NCBI RefSeq assembly: GCF_039655865.1
Contig: NZ_JBBYXL010000016.1
Location: 1-64,000, forward strand
Source of the DNA: Prosthecobacter sp. SYSU 5D2
Lineage (GTDB): Bacteria; Verrucomicrobiota; Verrucomicrobiia; Verrucomicrobiales; Verrucomicrobiaceae
Direction of reading: 5' to 3'
Length of the DNA: 64,000 bases
Shown here: one piece after another, positions 25,813 through 35,497 of the stretch
How the letters are laid out: every line of letters begins with the position of its first letter
Numbering within the stretch: the stretch's first letter is position 1
Notes under the pieces: generated by a model
Database searches by the model: none
The model's input: the letters and a program-made list of their open reading frames with translations, nothing else
What the model was told of the DNA's origin: nothing
Made by a program: the position numbers and the translations under genes

Positions 25813-28386
25813 ATGAGTTTGCCGGATATCGCTGGACATGAATTGCAGGACCTGATCGGCAGCGGCAGCTGCGGTGCGGTTTACCGTGCAAGCGCCGGCG
25901 GCAAAGCCTGTGCGGTAAAGGTTTTCTCCTCCATGGCCATCAACCGGAAGGCGCTGGCCACGGCCCTCAATGCCCTGCGCCAGGTGCCGCATCATCGCGG
26001 TGTGCTGCCGGTGGAAAATTTTAATTTCGACCGCAGTCCCTATTACACAGCCATGCCCTTGGTGGGCATGATGATGAAGGATACCCAGGGCCGGCGGGTG
26101 TGGCAGACGCCCACTCTGGAATCCCTCTGCAACCAGCCGAATCCAGAACAGGCCTGGAACTACATCTACCAGCTTGCCGATGCCCTGGCCTGGCTTCATT
26201 TGCATGGCATCCCGCATGGTAACCTGCGTCCCGGTAATGTGCTGCTGGAGGATGACGCCGAAGCCAGCCTCCGCCTCACCGACATCGCCCAGGGCTGGGT
26301 GGGCGGCATCCACCACCTGGAGCTGACAGACCATTTTGTGCATCTATGTCCCGAGCAGGCGGAAAATCCAGATGGCGTCTTTGCCGGATACGGAGCCAGT
26401 TGGGATGTCTATAGCTTCGGCGTACTGGCCTACCGCCTCCTCACCGGCCAGCTCCCCCGTGGAGCCCGGGCCTGGGCGGAGCAGGTGGCCTCTGTCCAGA
26501 AGAAAGCGGCTTCCGGCCTGGCTTATGGCATTGACAGCGCCGCCCTCATCACGGCAGTGCGCGCGCAGCCCAAGATCTCCTGGCCGGACACCCCGCAATC
26601 CAAGTGGGATGAACGCCGCCGCAACATCATCGAGCGCGCCCTGGATCTGAATTCCGCCGCCCGCTGGACGGACATGCGGGAAGTGGTACGCGAGTTTGAA
26701 GTGCTGGAGTCTGATTATTTGCTGGAAGAATCCCGCGAGCAGACCGTGCAGGAGCGCAAGAGGCAGGCGGTCAAAGTACGGTCCCTCCAGGTCGTCACGC
26801 TCAGTCTCGTCACGCTGGTGATCCTCATCAGCACCTATGCTTTTATGACCCTGCGTCGTGCGCAGAAATCCGAAGTCACGAACTTGCAAAGCGAGGCGGT
26901 TTTAAAAGACGCCATTGAGACACGCGAGGCGGACAAGGCCGCGCTCACCACCCAGCGGGACCAAGCCCTCGCCCAAAAGAAAACGGCCGATGCCAACCTG
27001 CAGCACTCGCAGAGAGCGGTGGACCAGTTTCTGACGCAGCTCCTGCAAACTCCCACCAGCAACGAGCTGGACACTGAATTCTCCAAAGGCCAGCTCCGCG
27101 ATGCCCTCGCCTTTTGCCAGGCCGGGCTTCCTTTGCTGGAGGCCGATCCGGCGCTCGGTGTGGAACGGCTGCGCTCCTATGGCAACATAGGCCGGATCTA
27201 TCTGCGCATGCGGGACTATGATGAAGCCCGCTCGTATTTGGAAAAGGCCCGCGACCAGGCCGCCATGCTCCTGAAGGATAACAAAGACCACCCGCAGGTG
27301 GCTTTGTACCATCAGTGGTTCGGCAGATACAGCCTGCTGCTTTCCGACCTGTCAGATCGCAAAGGGGAAAAAGCCAGCTCCCTGGCCTTCCTCTCAGACG
27401 CTACCCACAGCCTCACTGAAGGCCTCGCCGCCGATCCCAAGAACCGTCTGGCCCGCAACGAGTGTGCCCGCGCCTGGATGGAATACGGAAAGCGCATGCT
27501 CAGCCATGGCGACCTGACCGAGGCTGAACAGGCCCTGGCCCATGTCTCTGAGGTGCTGGACCCCAAACTCCTCGGCGGCGAGCCCATCCCTGATGAGCAG
27601 TTCCTCCTGGCCCGGGCCCAATTTGCCAAAGGCCTGACGCAGCGGGATGCCGGGCGCATCCAGGACGCCCTCACCACTCTCATTGATGCCGTCACCGTCA
27701 TGGGAGACCTCGTCATGGGCTCCTCCCCGCGCAACCAGGAGCAGGCACTCATGCTGGCGGATGCCTACACGGAGCTCGCGGAGCTGATCGGCAAAAGCAT
27801 CGGGGCCAAAGAAGCCCGGGAGGCCCATATGCAGGCCATCCCCATTCTGCTGGAGCTTAACCGCCTGCTGCCGGAGTGGACTGAAGTAAAATACCAGCTC
27901 GCCAAAAACTACGGCGGCATCGCCCTGCTGGAGCGGGATGCAGGCAACAACACGGAGGCAGTGAAGAAGAAGCAGGACGCCATTGAACTAATGAACGAGA
28001 TCCTGGAGGAGGAGCCGGACAACCTGCACTTCGGCGTTCTGCAGGCCAAGCTCAAAGGCGAGTATGCGGAGCTGATGTCCGATACCGGCAAGCCCACCGC
28101 TGCGCTGCCCATTGTGCAGCAGGCCGTCACCTCTCTGGAGGCGCTGCTTTCCAAAGAACCGGACGCGCGCCTCACGCCGGAGCGCAGGAACCAGGAGATC
28201 CAGCTCGCCCAGATGTATGGCGTGCTGGGCCACACGAGCCAGACACTCAGCAAAAAGGACGATGCCAGAAACGCCTTCAGCTTTGCCGTGAAGCGCTGGG
28301 AAAAACTCGCCGCCCTCGTCCCTGGGGATGACACCATCCAGCAGGGTCTCACCTGGGCGAAGGATCGCCTCACGAAGCTGAAATAA
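25813..28386 (+). CDS. Transmembrane pseudokinase with C-terminal TPR domain
   Basis: An 857-residue protein. Residues 5-310 form a Ser/Thr protein kinase-like domain: glycine loop GSGSCGAVYRA, AVKVF with Lys36, and a CPEQAE activation-segment end. The catalytic loop reads HGNLRPGN (about 134-141) instead of HRDLKPxN, and DFG is replaced by DIA (Asp157), so the catalytic base Asp is missing. A transmembrane helix follows at about 324-347. Next is a coiled-coil stretch, then roughly 450 residues of TPR-like helical repeats outside the membrane. It probably acts as a scaffold or sensor. The gene lies 6 bp upstream of the M32 peptidase start. Confidence 0.87.
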   Translation: MSLPDIAGHELQDLIGSGSCGAVYRASAGGKACAVKVFSSMAINRKALATALNALRQVPHHRGVLPVENFNFDRSPYYTAMPLVGMMMKDTQGRRVWQTPTLESLCNQPNPEQAWNYIYQLADALAWLHLHGIPHGNLRPGNVLLEDDAEASLRLTDIAQGWVGGIHHLELTDHFVHLCPEQAENPDGVFAGYGASWDVYSFGVLAYRLLTGQLPRGARAWAEQVASVQKKAASGLAYGIDSAALITAVRAQPKISWPDTPQSKWDERRRNIIERALDLNSAARWTDMREVVREFEVLESDYLLEESREQTVQERKRQAVKVRSLQVVTLSLVTLVILISTYAFMTLRRAQKSEVTNLQSEAVLKDAIETREADKAALTTQRDQALAQKKTADANLQHSQRAVDQFLTQLLQTPTSNELDTEFSKGQLRDALAFCQAGLPLLEADPALGVERLRSYGNIGRIYLRMRDYDEARSYLEKARDQAAMLLKDNKDHPQVALYHQWFGRYSLLLSDLSDRKGEKASSLAFLSDATHSLTEGLAADPKNRLARNECARAWMEYGKRMLSHGDLTEAEQALAHVSEVLDPKLLGGEPIPDEQFLLARAQFAKGLTQRDAGRIQDALTTLIDAVTVMGDLVMGSSPRNQEQALMLADAYTELAELIGKSIGAKEAREAHMQAIPILLELNRLLPEWTEVKYQLAKNYGGIALLERDAGNNTEAVKKKQDAIELMNEILEEEPDNLHFGVLQAKLKGEYAELMSDTGKPTAALPIVQQAVTSLEALLSKEPDARLTPERRNQEIQLAQMYGVLGHTSQTLSKKDDARNAFSFAVKRWEKLAALVPGDDTIQQGLTWAKDRLTKLK

Positions 28387-28391
28387 ATCTC

Positions 28392-29873
28392 ATGCCATCC
28401 ACCGCTTTCGACCAGCTGATCGCCCTCGCCCAAGAGGTCTCCGTTCTTACCTCCACCGAGTCCATGCTTTCCTGGGATCAGGAAACGTACATGCCCGCGC
28501 GCTCGCTCAACCATCGTGCCCGCCAGATGGCCTACCTGAATGGCAAGGCCCACTCCCTGGCCACCGGTACCGTTTTCCGCAAACTGCTGGCCAAGGCCGA
28601 AACCGAAAAGACCCGCGATGCCAAAGCCGCCGCCAACCTGCGCGAGCTGCGCCGTGACTATGACCGCGCCGCCAAACTGCCGCAAAAGCTCGTTATCGAG
28701 GAAAGCGAACTCTGCGCCCATGGCAAAGCCGCCTGGGCGGAAGGACGCAAGAAGTCTGACTTCAGCCTCTTCGCCCCGCACCTACAAAAGCTCGTCACTC
28801 TGGCCCGCAAAAAGGCCGATCTGTGGGGTTACGCGGATGAACCTTACGATGCCCTTTTGGAGACCTATGAGCGCGGCGCCCGCACGCGGGAAGTGGCTGA
28901 ACTCTTTGCCAAGCTGAAGCCCGACCTCACCCAGATCGCCCGGCAGGCGGTGGAGCAGAGCGCCTCCGTGAAGCCTAACCTGTTGCGTGGCAAATATCCC
29001 ATTGAGAAACAGCAGATCCTCAATGCCGAAGTCGCCGCCAGCCTGGGCTTCGATTTCGAGGCGGGCCGCATTGACACTACCGCGCATCCCTTTTGCACCA
29101 CCCTCGGTCCTGCCGATATCCGCCTAACCACACGTTATGATGAGGCGGACTTTACCTCTTCCCTCTTCGGCGTCATGCATGAGGCCGGGCACGGGCTTTA
29201 TGAGCAGGGCCTGCCGGTGGATGACTTCGGGCTGCCCTCCGGCCGCGCCTGTTCTCTGGGCATCCATGAATCCCAAAGCCGACTGTGGGAAAACCACGTG
29301 GGCCGCTCCCGCAGCTTCTGGGAAAAGTGGCTGCCACGCACGGCCGAGATCTTTCCTCATCTGAAGAAGATCAAGCTGGATGACTTCCTCCGCGCCATCA
29401 ACCGCGCCGAGTATTCCTTCATCCGCGTGGAGGCGGACCAGGCCACCTATGACCTGCACATCCTTTTGCGCTTCAGCATCGAGCGCCGCCTCGTCAGCGG
29501 CGAGCTGGCCGTCAAGGATGTGCCGAAGGCCTGGAATGAGGAGTTTGAAAGTTTGTTCGGCATGGTGCCTCCGGATGATGCCCACGGCTGCCTGCAGGAC
29601 ATTCATTGGAGCATGGGCGGCCTCGGATACTTCGCCACCTACACGCTGGGCAATCTGAACGCCGCCCAGCTTTTCGCCACTGCCCGCAAGCAGAAGAAAA
29701 TCGCCACCGCCCTGGATCGGGCCGACTACGCCCCGCTGCTCACTTGGCTGCGCGACAAAGTCCACTCCCAAGGCGGCACCCCCCTCCCTGGTGAGATCAT
29801 GCTGCATGCCACCGGCAAGCCTACCGACGCCAAATGGCACCTCAAGCATCTGCGGGAGCGGTTTGGGGAGTAA
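28392..29873 (+). CDS. Carboxypeptidase M32 (Taq type)
   Basis: A 493-residue cytoplasmic metallocarboxypeptidase. The zinc motif is HEAGH in FGVMHEAGHGLYEQGLP. The downstream GIHESQSRLWENHVGRSRSFWE block holds the third zinc ligand and is diagnostic for M32. The C-terminal DIHWSMGGLGYFATYTLGN segment is also family-typical. Length is normal for the family (about 500). It follows the pseudokinase by 5 bp, which suggests a shared transcript although no functional link is known. Confidence 0.94.
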   Translation: MPSTAFDQLIALAQEVSVLTSTESMLSWDQETYMPARSLNHRARQMAYLNGKAHSLATGTVFRKLLAKAETEKTRDAKAAANLRELRRDYDRAAKLPQKLVIEESELCAHGKAAWAEGRKKSDFSLFAPHLQKLVTLARKKADLWGYADEPYDALLETYERGARTREVAELFAKLKPDLTQIARQAVEQSASVKPNLLRGKYPIEKQQILNAEVAASLGFDFEAGRIDTTAHPFCTTLGPADIRLTTRYDEADFTSSLFGVMHEAGHGLYEQGLPVDDFGLPSGRACSLGIHESQSRLWENHVGRSRSFWEKWLPRTAEIFPHLKKIKLDDFLRAINRAEYSFIRVEADQATYDLHILLRFSIERRLVSGELAVKDVPKAWNEEFESLFGMVPPDDAHGCLQDIHWSMGGLGYFATYTLGNLNAAQLFATARKQKKIATALDRADYAPLLTWLRDKVHSQGGTPLPGEIMLHATGKPTDAKWHLKHLRERFGE

Positions 29874-29891
29874 TTGCCTTCCTTCTCAGTC

Positions 29892-31835
29892 ATGCCGCAC
29901 GATCTCACCGCCACACTTCAACAGCATTTTGGCCATAAGGCTTTCAGGCCGGGGCAGGAACAGGTGATGGGGGCGCTGCTGGAGGGGCGGAGTGCGCTGG
30001 CGCTTTTTCCGACGAGTGCGGGGAAGTCGTTGTGCTACCAGCTGCCGGCGCTGCTGATGGACGGGGTGACGCTGGTCATCTCGCCGCTGATTGCGCTGAT
30101 GAAGGACCAGGTGGAGGCGCTGCGGGCGCGGGGGATTGGGGCGGCGCGGCTGGATTCATCGCTGAAGCTGGATGAGGCGCAGCAGGTCTTTGATGACCTG
30201 CGCTCGGGCAAGACGAAGCTGCTTTACATCGCCCCGGAGAGGCTGATGAATGAAAACTTCATCGAGCGGCTGAAGCGGCTCAAGATTGCCATGATGGCGG
30301 TGGATGAGGCGCACTGCATCTCGGAATGGGGACACAATTTCAGGCCGGAATATCTGCGCCTGGCGCTGGTGGCGAAGGAGCTGGGCATCCGGCCTGTGCT
30401 GGCGCTCACAGCCACGGCGACCCCCAGTGTGGCTGCGGACATCCGGCGGGCGTTTGACATCGCGGATGCGGATCATGTGCAAACGTCGTTTCACCGGCCT
30501 AACCTGCATTACCGAATCACGCCCTGCCCGGCGGCGAAGCGTAAGGAATATCTCACCAAGCTGCTGAACAAACGCAAGGTGCCCTCCATTGTCTATGTGA
30601 CGCTGCAACAGACGGCGGAGGAGGTGGCAACGCATCTGCAGCGCAATGGCGTCAATGCGCTGGCCTATCATGCCGGCCTGGCCGATGAGCATCGCCATGC
30701 GGCGCAGGACGGTTTCATGACCGGGGAGACGGATGTCATCGTGGCGACGATCGCTTTTGGCATGGGCATTGACAAGGCGGACATCCGCGCGGTTTACCAT
30801 TACAACCTGCCGAAGACGCTGGAGAACTACATGCAGGAAACCGGTCGCGCGGGGCGCGATGGAAAAGCCTCTGTCTGTGAGATGCTGGCCTGCCAGGATG
30901 ACTGCATCGTACTGGCCAATTTTACTTATGGCGACACACCGACGCCGCAGGCATTGCGGCAATTGTTGGATCATTTGTTACGCCAGGGGGATGAATTTGA
31001 CATCTCCATCTATGAGCTTTCCGGCAGCACGGACATTCGTCCGCTGGTCATTGAGACGGTGCTGACGAATCTGGAACTGAACGGACTGGTGCGGCCACTG
31101 GGCATGTTTTATTCCAGCTATAAGTATGCCTTTCTCCAGCCGGAGGCGCGCATCCTCTCTGGTCACAAGCCGGAGCGGCAGGCATTCCTTCGGCGGCTGT
31201 TTTCCTGCGGCAAACGCGGGCACAAATGGACGACAATCAGCCCCGATGAGGCCGCTGCTGAAATGGAGGAGCCGCGTGACCGCATCATGAAGGCACTGAC
31301 CTGGCTGGAGGAGGCCGGCGAGATCCAGATGAAGCCCAGTGGTGCCCGCCAGCGCTACCGCCTGTGCGGGGAGCCGGCGCGGCGCGATCCCGACCAGGTG
31401 GCGGTGAAAATGCAGGCGCTGTTTGCGGAGCGCGAGACGCGGGATGTGCAGCGGCTCCAGCAGATCCTGGAACTGGCCAGCCAGCGCGAGTGCATCACCC
31501 GCTGGCTGCTGCGTTATTTTGGCGAAGAGATGCCCGCCGACTGCGGCACCTGCACGAGCTGCAAGGAGCGGGAGAAAGGGGTGGACATGAGCCAGCCGCG
31601 CCCCATTCCCCAGGCGGCCCGTCCCAGCGTCACCACCGAGGATGTGGCGGTGATCCGCGACCTCATGGACGAGCGCCACGCGGCGCTGCGCACGCCGCGC
31701 CAGCTGACCCGTTTCCTCTGCGGCATCTCCAGCCCCGCCACCAGCCGCTCCCGGCTGACGCGTCTAGGCACCTTCGGCATGCTGGACCAGGTGCCTTTTG
31801 ATGACGTGCTGGCGCAGGCGGAGACGATGCGGTGA
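29892..31835 (+). CDS. recQ: ATP-dependent DNA helicase RecQ
   Basis: A 647-residue superfamily 2 helicase for recombination and replication-fork repair. Walker A is TSAGKS (41-46), Walker B is DEAH in AVDEAHCISEWGHNFRPEY, and motif VI is QETGRAGRDG. The RQC zinc-binding cysteines are in CITRWLLRYFGE...DCGTCTSC. The tail after residue 590 looks like a winged-helix or degenerate HRDC rather than a full HRDC domain. The ATG at 29892 was chosen; an upstream TTG would overlap the preceding stop. Confidence 0.93.
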   Translation: MPHDLTATLQQHFGHKAFRPGQEQVMGALLEGRSALALFPTSAGKSLCYQLPALLMDGVTLVISPLIALMKDQVEALRARGIGAARLDSSLKLDEAQQVFDDLRSGKTKLLYIAPERLMNENFIERLKRLKIAMMAVDEAHCISEWGHNFRPEYLRLALVAKELGIRPVLALTATATPSVAADIRRAFDIADADHVQTSFHRPNLHYRITPCPAAKRKEYLTKLLNKRKVPSIVYVTLQQTAEEVATHLQRNGVNALAYHAGLADEHRHAAQDGFMTGETDVIVATIAFGMGIDKADIRAVYHYNLPKTLENYMQETGRAGRDGKASVCEMLACQDDCIVLANFTYGDTPTPQALRQLLDHLLRQGDEFDISIYELSGSTDIRPLVIETVLTNLELNGLVRPLGMFYSSYKYAFLQPEARILSGHKPERQAFLRRLFSCGKRGHKWTTISPDEAAAEMEEPRDRIMKALTWLEEAGEIQMKPSGARQRYRLCGEPARRDPDQVAVKMQALFAERETRDVQRLQQILELASQRECITRWLLRYFGEEMPADCGTCTSCKEREKGVDMSQPRPIPQAARPSVTTEDVAVIRDLMDERHAALRTPRQLTRFLCGISSPATSRSRLTRLGTFGMLDQVPFDDVLAQAETMR

Positions 31836-31926
31836 GGTGATGATTGTGAATTGCGATGGATCGCTTGTATCCCTCCGGCTCCCCTGCCACGTTTGACCGC
31901 CAGCAAAACCTTTTTTCAAGCGCCCT

Positions 31927-32664
31927 ATGACCCTCCGCGAGCCTGAAATTGTTGAACTCTCCACACCCTCAGGTCCCATGCGCACGATGGTGCTGCGGCC
32001 TGCGGGTCCGGGACGTTATCCAGGGCTGATTTTTCACTCAGAGATTTTTCAACTGACGGCTCCGATTGTGCGCACGGCAGCCTTTCTCGCAGGCCATGGG
32101 TTCATCGTCGCCGTGCCGGAGATTTATCATGAGTATCTGGCTGCGGGGACGGTGCTGGCTTATGACCAGGCGGGCTCGGATGTGGGGAACCGGCTGAAGA
32201 CGGAAAAGTCCGTCGCTGCCTATGATGCGGACAATCGGGCGGTGCTGGACTACCTGAAAGCTCATGAAGACTGCACGGGGCGGCTGGGTTCCTTTGGCCC
32301 GTGCATTGGCGGACATCTGACTTACCGCGCTGCCCTGCAGCCAGATGTGGCTGCGGCGGCCTGCTTTTATCCCACCGACCTTCACAAGCGCAGCCTGGGG
32401 GCCGGCATGAACGATGACTCCCTGGCCCGCGCGGCAGAAATCAAAGGCGAGCTGATGCTGGTCTTCGGACGTCAGGACCCGCATGTCCCTGCAGAAGGCC
32501 GTGCGCTCATCTACCAGACACTGACCGCTGCCGGGGTGAATTTCACCTGGCATGAATTCAATGCCGCCCACGCCTTTCTCCGCGATGAGGGCCTGCGCTA
32601 CGATGCCGAACTGGCCCGTCAGGCGCTGGGCCTGACGGTGGATTTTTTCCGGCGGTGTTTGTGA
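31927..32664 (+). CDS. Dienelactone hydrolase family protein
   Basis: A 245-residue alpha/beta hydrolase with the dienelactone hydrolase triad: Cys126 in GPCIGGHL, Asp184 in FGRQDPHVP and His215 in AAHAFLRDEG. The family's conserved Glu that tunes the cysteine is present in HSEIFQL (Glu39). No signal peptide is seen. Substrates in this family range from dienelactones to other esters, so the name describes the fold and not a pathway. It is isolated, between recQ and the frameshifted kinase gene on the opposite strand. Confidence 0.86.
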   Translation: MTLREPEIVELSTPSGPMRTMVLRPAGPGRYPGLIFHSEIFQLTAPIVRTAAFLAGHGFIVAVPEIYHEYLAAGTVLAYDQAGSDVGNRLKTEKSVAAYDADNRAVLDYLKAHEDCTGRLGSFGPCIGGHLTYRAALQPDVAAAACFYPTDLHKRSLGAGMNDDSLARAAEIKGELMLVFGRQDPHVPAEGRALIYQTLTAAGVNFTWHEFNAAHAFLRDEGLRYDAELARQALGLTVDFFRRCL

Positions 32665-32701
32665 GACTGACAGGCAGAGTCACTGCAACCGGTGTGGTGG
32701 G

Positions 32702-33569
32702 CTAATCCTCCGACGGCTCCCACAGCTTCACTGCCCCCGGTAACAAGGCGGAAGCACCCGGAGGAACCAGGGCGATGACGAGGTCCACGGGGATGATGAC
32801 GCCATCCAGGTCACGGCGGAAGTTGCGCGCGTGGGCATCGGTGATGAGAATGCCGTCCCGCTGGCGATACCAGGTCACGCCGTGGACTTCGGGGTTGATG
32901 ATGCAGGCATCGTCCACCCGCTCAAAGCCATGCGCAATAAAGAAGTCCGCCGCGTCTTCCAGCGTGGCGGGCAGGTTTTCATCTTCCGCAATGAAGGGCT
33001 GCTCCACTGCCATTTGCGGCTCCGCGTCTGTACCGACCACCTTGCCAAGATACTGGGTGCGCATCCCGAAAACATCCGTCATGACCGCCCAGCGGCGCAG
33101 GTATTCGGAGGGCAGCGCGGCCCGCATCATCAGACGGCTCTTGTTTTGAAACGTGCGCGGATCCAGCAGCCGGGTTTCATCCATGATGCGGCCGTAAAAC
33201 CCGGGGAGGGTGTGTTTGACGACGACACCTAATGTCTCGGAGCCAAAAATAGTATGTTCACCGCCCACGCCGAAAACTTCAGACGGGGGGTGGTGGAGAC
33301 TCGGCCTCAGCCTGCAACTGCGTCAGTTCACCTTCGCGGGCTGCGAAGAGCGGCTGCTTTGAATGCCTGCCAAAACGGATTTGCGCATCTGCTCCCGCGA
33401 GACGCGTGGCTGATTGGAGCAGATCGCGAACAGCTTTTTTGGGTCGGTGATGATGACGGCTTCCGGTTTCGTCTTGGATGATTGTAACGCCATTCGGCCG
33501 GGATTCCATGCAGAAAATCACCTGCACCGTTTCTCCCGGCGGGGGCAGTCTCTTGTTGAACTCGCCCAC
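32702..33569 (-). pseudogene. Standalone polyvalent-protein-type kinase, frameshifted
   Basis: Two open segments on the - strand, 33279-33569 and 32702-33268, become one 288-residue protein if one base is removed from the six-C run at 33285-33290; PPPP then continues directly into SEVFGVGGEHT. The second part resembles the kinase-like domain of phage/MGE polyvalent proteins (Kinase-PolyVal): GGEHTIFGSE, VVKHTLPGFYG with a VAIK-like Lys, PSEYLRRW, EQPFI, GFERVD, and ITDAHARNF...IIPVDL as catalytic and metal loops. The GTG at 33569 is the only start in that frame. A true disruption and a sequencing error cannot be told apart here. It is divergent from lpdA. Confidence 0.6.
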
Positions 33570-33616
33570 CCCCTGCGCTTTTCTGCGCGTATCATCACTC
33601 CCCCAATCTCACACTC

Positions 33617-34993
33617 ATGAACTACGACCTCATCGTCATCGGCGGCGGGCCTGCGGGCTACGTCGGAGCCATCCGCGCAGCGCAACTCGGCAAAAAAGTG
33701 GCCTGTGTGGAGAATGACCGCGCCGGGGGCACCTGCCTGAACTGGGGTTGCATTCCCACCAAGGCCCTGCTGAAAAACGCCGAGCTTTACCACACCCTCA
33801 CCCACCGGGCCGAGGAATTTGGCCTCAAAGTGGAAGGCCTCAGCTATGACTGGTCCAAGGTCGTCGGCCGCAGCCGGGGCGTGTCCGACAAGCTGAACAA
33901 GGGCATCGAGTTCCTCTTCAAAAAGAACAAGGTGGACTACCTCAAAGGCACCGCCAGCATCCCGGCCGAAGGCAAGGTGGAAGTGACCGCTGCCGACGGC
34001 AGCAAGGAAACCCACGAGGCCGCCAACATCCTCATCGCCACCGGGGCCAAAACCCGCGACATGCCCGGCTTCCCCTTCAACGGCACCACCGTCATCGGCA
34101 GCAAGGAAGCCATGACCCTGGAAAAGCAGCCAAAGAGCATCATCGTCATCGGCGCAGGTGCCATTGGCATCGAGTTCGCCTATTTCTTCAACGCCTACGG
34201 CACCAAGGTGACCGTGGTGGAAATGCTGCCTGACGTGCTTCCTGTGGAAGACACCGAAGTGTCCAAACTCCTGGAAAAAAGCCTCACCAAGGCCGGCATC
34301 CGCATCCTCACCAACACCAAGGTCACCGGCACGTCCGAGGACGGCAAAGGCGTCAAAATCACCGTCGAAGGCGCTGCCAATGAAACCCTCGAGGCCGATG
34401 TCTGCCTCGTCGCCATCGGCGTGAAGCCCGTGCTGCCAGGCGGCATTGAGCTGAAGCTGACCGACCGCGGCTGGCTGCACACGGACGACAAGTATCAAAC
34501 CAGCGTCAAAGGCATCTACGGAGCTGGCGACATCATTGGGCCTCCGTGGCTCGCCCACGTGGCCAGCTACGAGGCCGTGCAGTGCGTGGAAGGCATCTTC
34601 GCCGGTCACAAGCCGAAGAAGGTCACCGTCTTCCCAGGTTGCACCTACTGCCATCCGCAGGTGGCCAGCATCGGTCTCACCGAGCGCGCTGCCAAGGAAA
34701 AGGGCCTCAAGTTCAAGGTCGGCAAGTTCCCTTACGTCGCCAGTGGCAAGGCCCTCGCCGCCGCCGAGCCGGAAGGTTTTGTCAAAATCCTCTACGGTGA
34801 GCCTCATGGCGAGATCATCGGCGCCCACATCGTCGGCAGCGAAAGCACCGAGATGATCGCCGAGATCGGCCTGGCCATGAACCTCGAAGCCACCTGGGAT
34901 GAAATCGAAGCCACCATCCACGCCCACCCGACGCTGAGCGAGATGGTCAAAGAAGCCACCGAAGTGGCCAAGGGGCACCCGATCCACGTTTAA
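33617..34993 (+). CDS. lpdA: Dihydrolipoyl dehydrogenase (E3)
   Basis: A 458-residue flavoprotein that reoxidises dihydrolipoyl groups of 2-oxoacid dehydrogenase complexes or the glycine cleavage system with NAD. Seen: FAD motif GGGPAGYVGAIRAAQLG, redox disulfide GGTCLNWGCIPTK, NAD motif GAGAIGIEFAYFF, the GAGDI FAD contact, and the C-terminal catalytic HAHPTLSE. No E1/E2 genes are adjacent. A small membrane-protein gene follows 14 bp downstream and may be co-transcribed. Confidence 0.95.
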   Translation: MNYDLIVIGGGPAGYVGAIRAAQLGKKVACVENDRAGGTCLNWGCIPTKALLKNAELYHTLTHRAEEFGLKVEGLSYDWSKVVGRSRGVSDKLNKGIEFLFKKNKVDYLKGTASIPAEGKVEVTAADGSKETHEAANILIATGAKTRDMPGFPFNGTTVIGSKEAMTLEKQPKSIIVIGAGAIGIEFAYFFNAYGTKVTVVEMLPDVLPVEDTEVSKLLEKSLTKAGIRILTNTKVTGTSEDGKGVKITVEGAANETLEADVCLVAIGVKPVLPGGIELKLTDRGWLHTDDKYQTSVKGIYGAGDIIGPPWLAHVASYEAVQCVEGIFAGHKPKKVTVFPGCTYCHPQVASIGLTERAAKEKGLKFKVGKFPYVASGKALAAAEPEGFVKILYGEPHGEIIGAHIVGSESTEMIAEIGLAMNLEATWDEIEATIHAHPTLSEMVKEATEVAKGHPIHV

Positions 34994-35007
34994 CTTCACA
35001 TCCCTCA

Positions 35008-35418
35008 ATGAAGGCGATCACCGAACACTTGATAGTGGCGGTGATCGCCATTTTTATGGCCTTCGTCGGTTATTGGTTGATGGATAAATATGCCTCCCTA
35101 GACTTCGGATGGGGAAGGATGGAATGGACGAAGGAGAGCTTGGGCTGGGCAGTCTGGTTGTCAGTCATCTCGGTTTTGACCTGGCTGTATCTCTACCGGG
35201 TGTGCCGCCGGCTTCACTGGTTGGTCATGCCAGTCATGGGCGTTTTCAGCCCGATTATCGGAGCCCTACTCCTTGTCATCCCGTATCTTATTTTTCCTTT
35301 TTTGGTCATCTGGATGTATGTCCCGGTAGTCTTTCCGGTGGGCATTGTCACAGGTTTTCTGATCAGTGCGGCGACGCTGCCTTTCCGGCCTCAGAAGATC
35401 TTGAGAGGTAACGCGTGA
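35008..35418 (+). CDS. Small membrane protein, unknown
   Basis: A 136-residue protein with four hydrophobic segments (about 8-25, 46-64, 71-92 and 95-120) and a basic C terminus. No recognisable family. The gene begins 14 bp after the lpdA stop, so it probably shares that transcript. Composition and codon use look like the neighbours. Confidence 0.6.
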   Translation: MKAITEHLIVAVIAIFMAFVGYWLMDKYASLDFGWGRMEWTKESLGWAVWLSVISVLTWLYLYRVCRRLHWLVMPVMGVFSPIIGALLLVIPYLIFPFLVIWMYVPVVFPVGIVTGFLISAATLPFRPQKILRGNA

Positions 35419-35497
35419 AAGGTTGCCACTTGTTACTGGGGATTGCCAGCCTGGTCGGTTCAGGCTCGGCAGGGTGAATAGGCAAATTAAACGTTAA

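Noticed and set aside
25601-25891. A - strand ORF in the gap before the pseudokinase
   Set aside because: It overlaps both flanking genes, has an unusual composition and shows no family similarity.
33518-35008. A 496-codon open frame on the - strand opposite lpdA
   Set aside because: It mirrors the highly GC3-biased lpdA gene, has no family features, and lpdA is unmistakable on the + strand.
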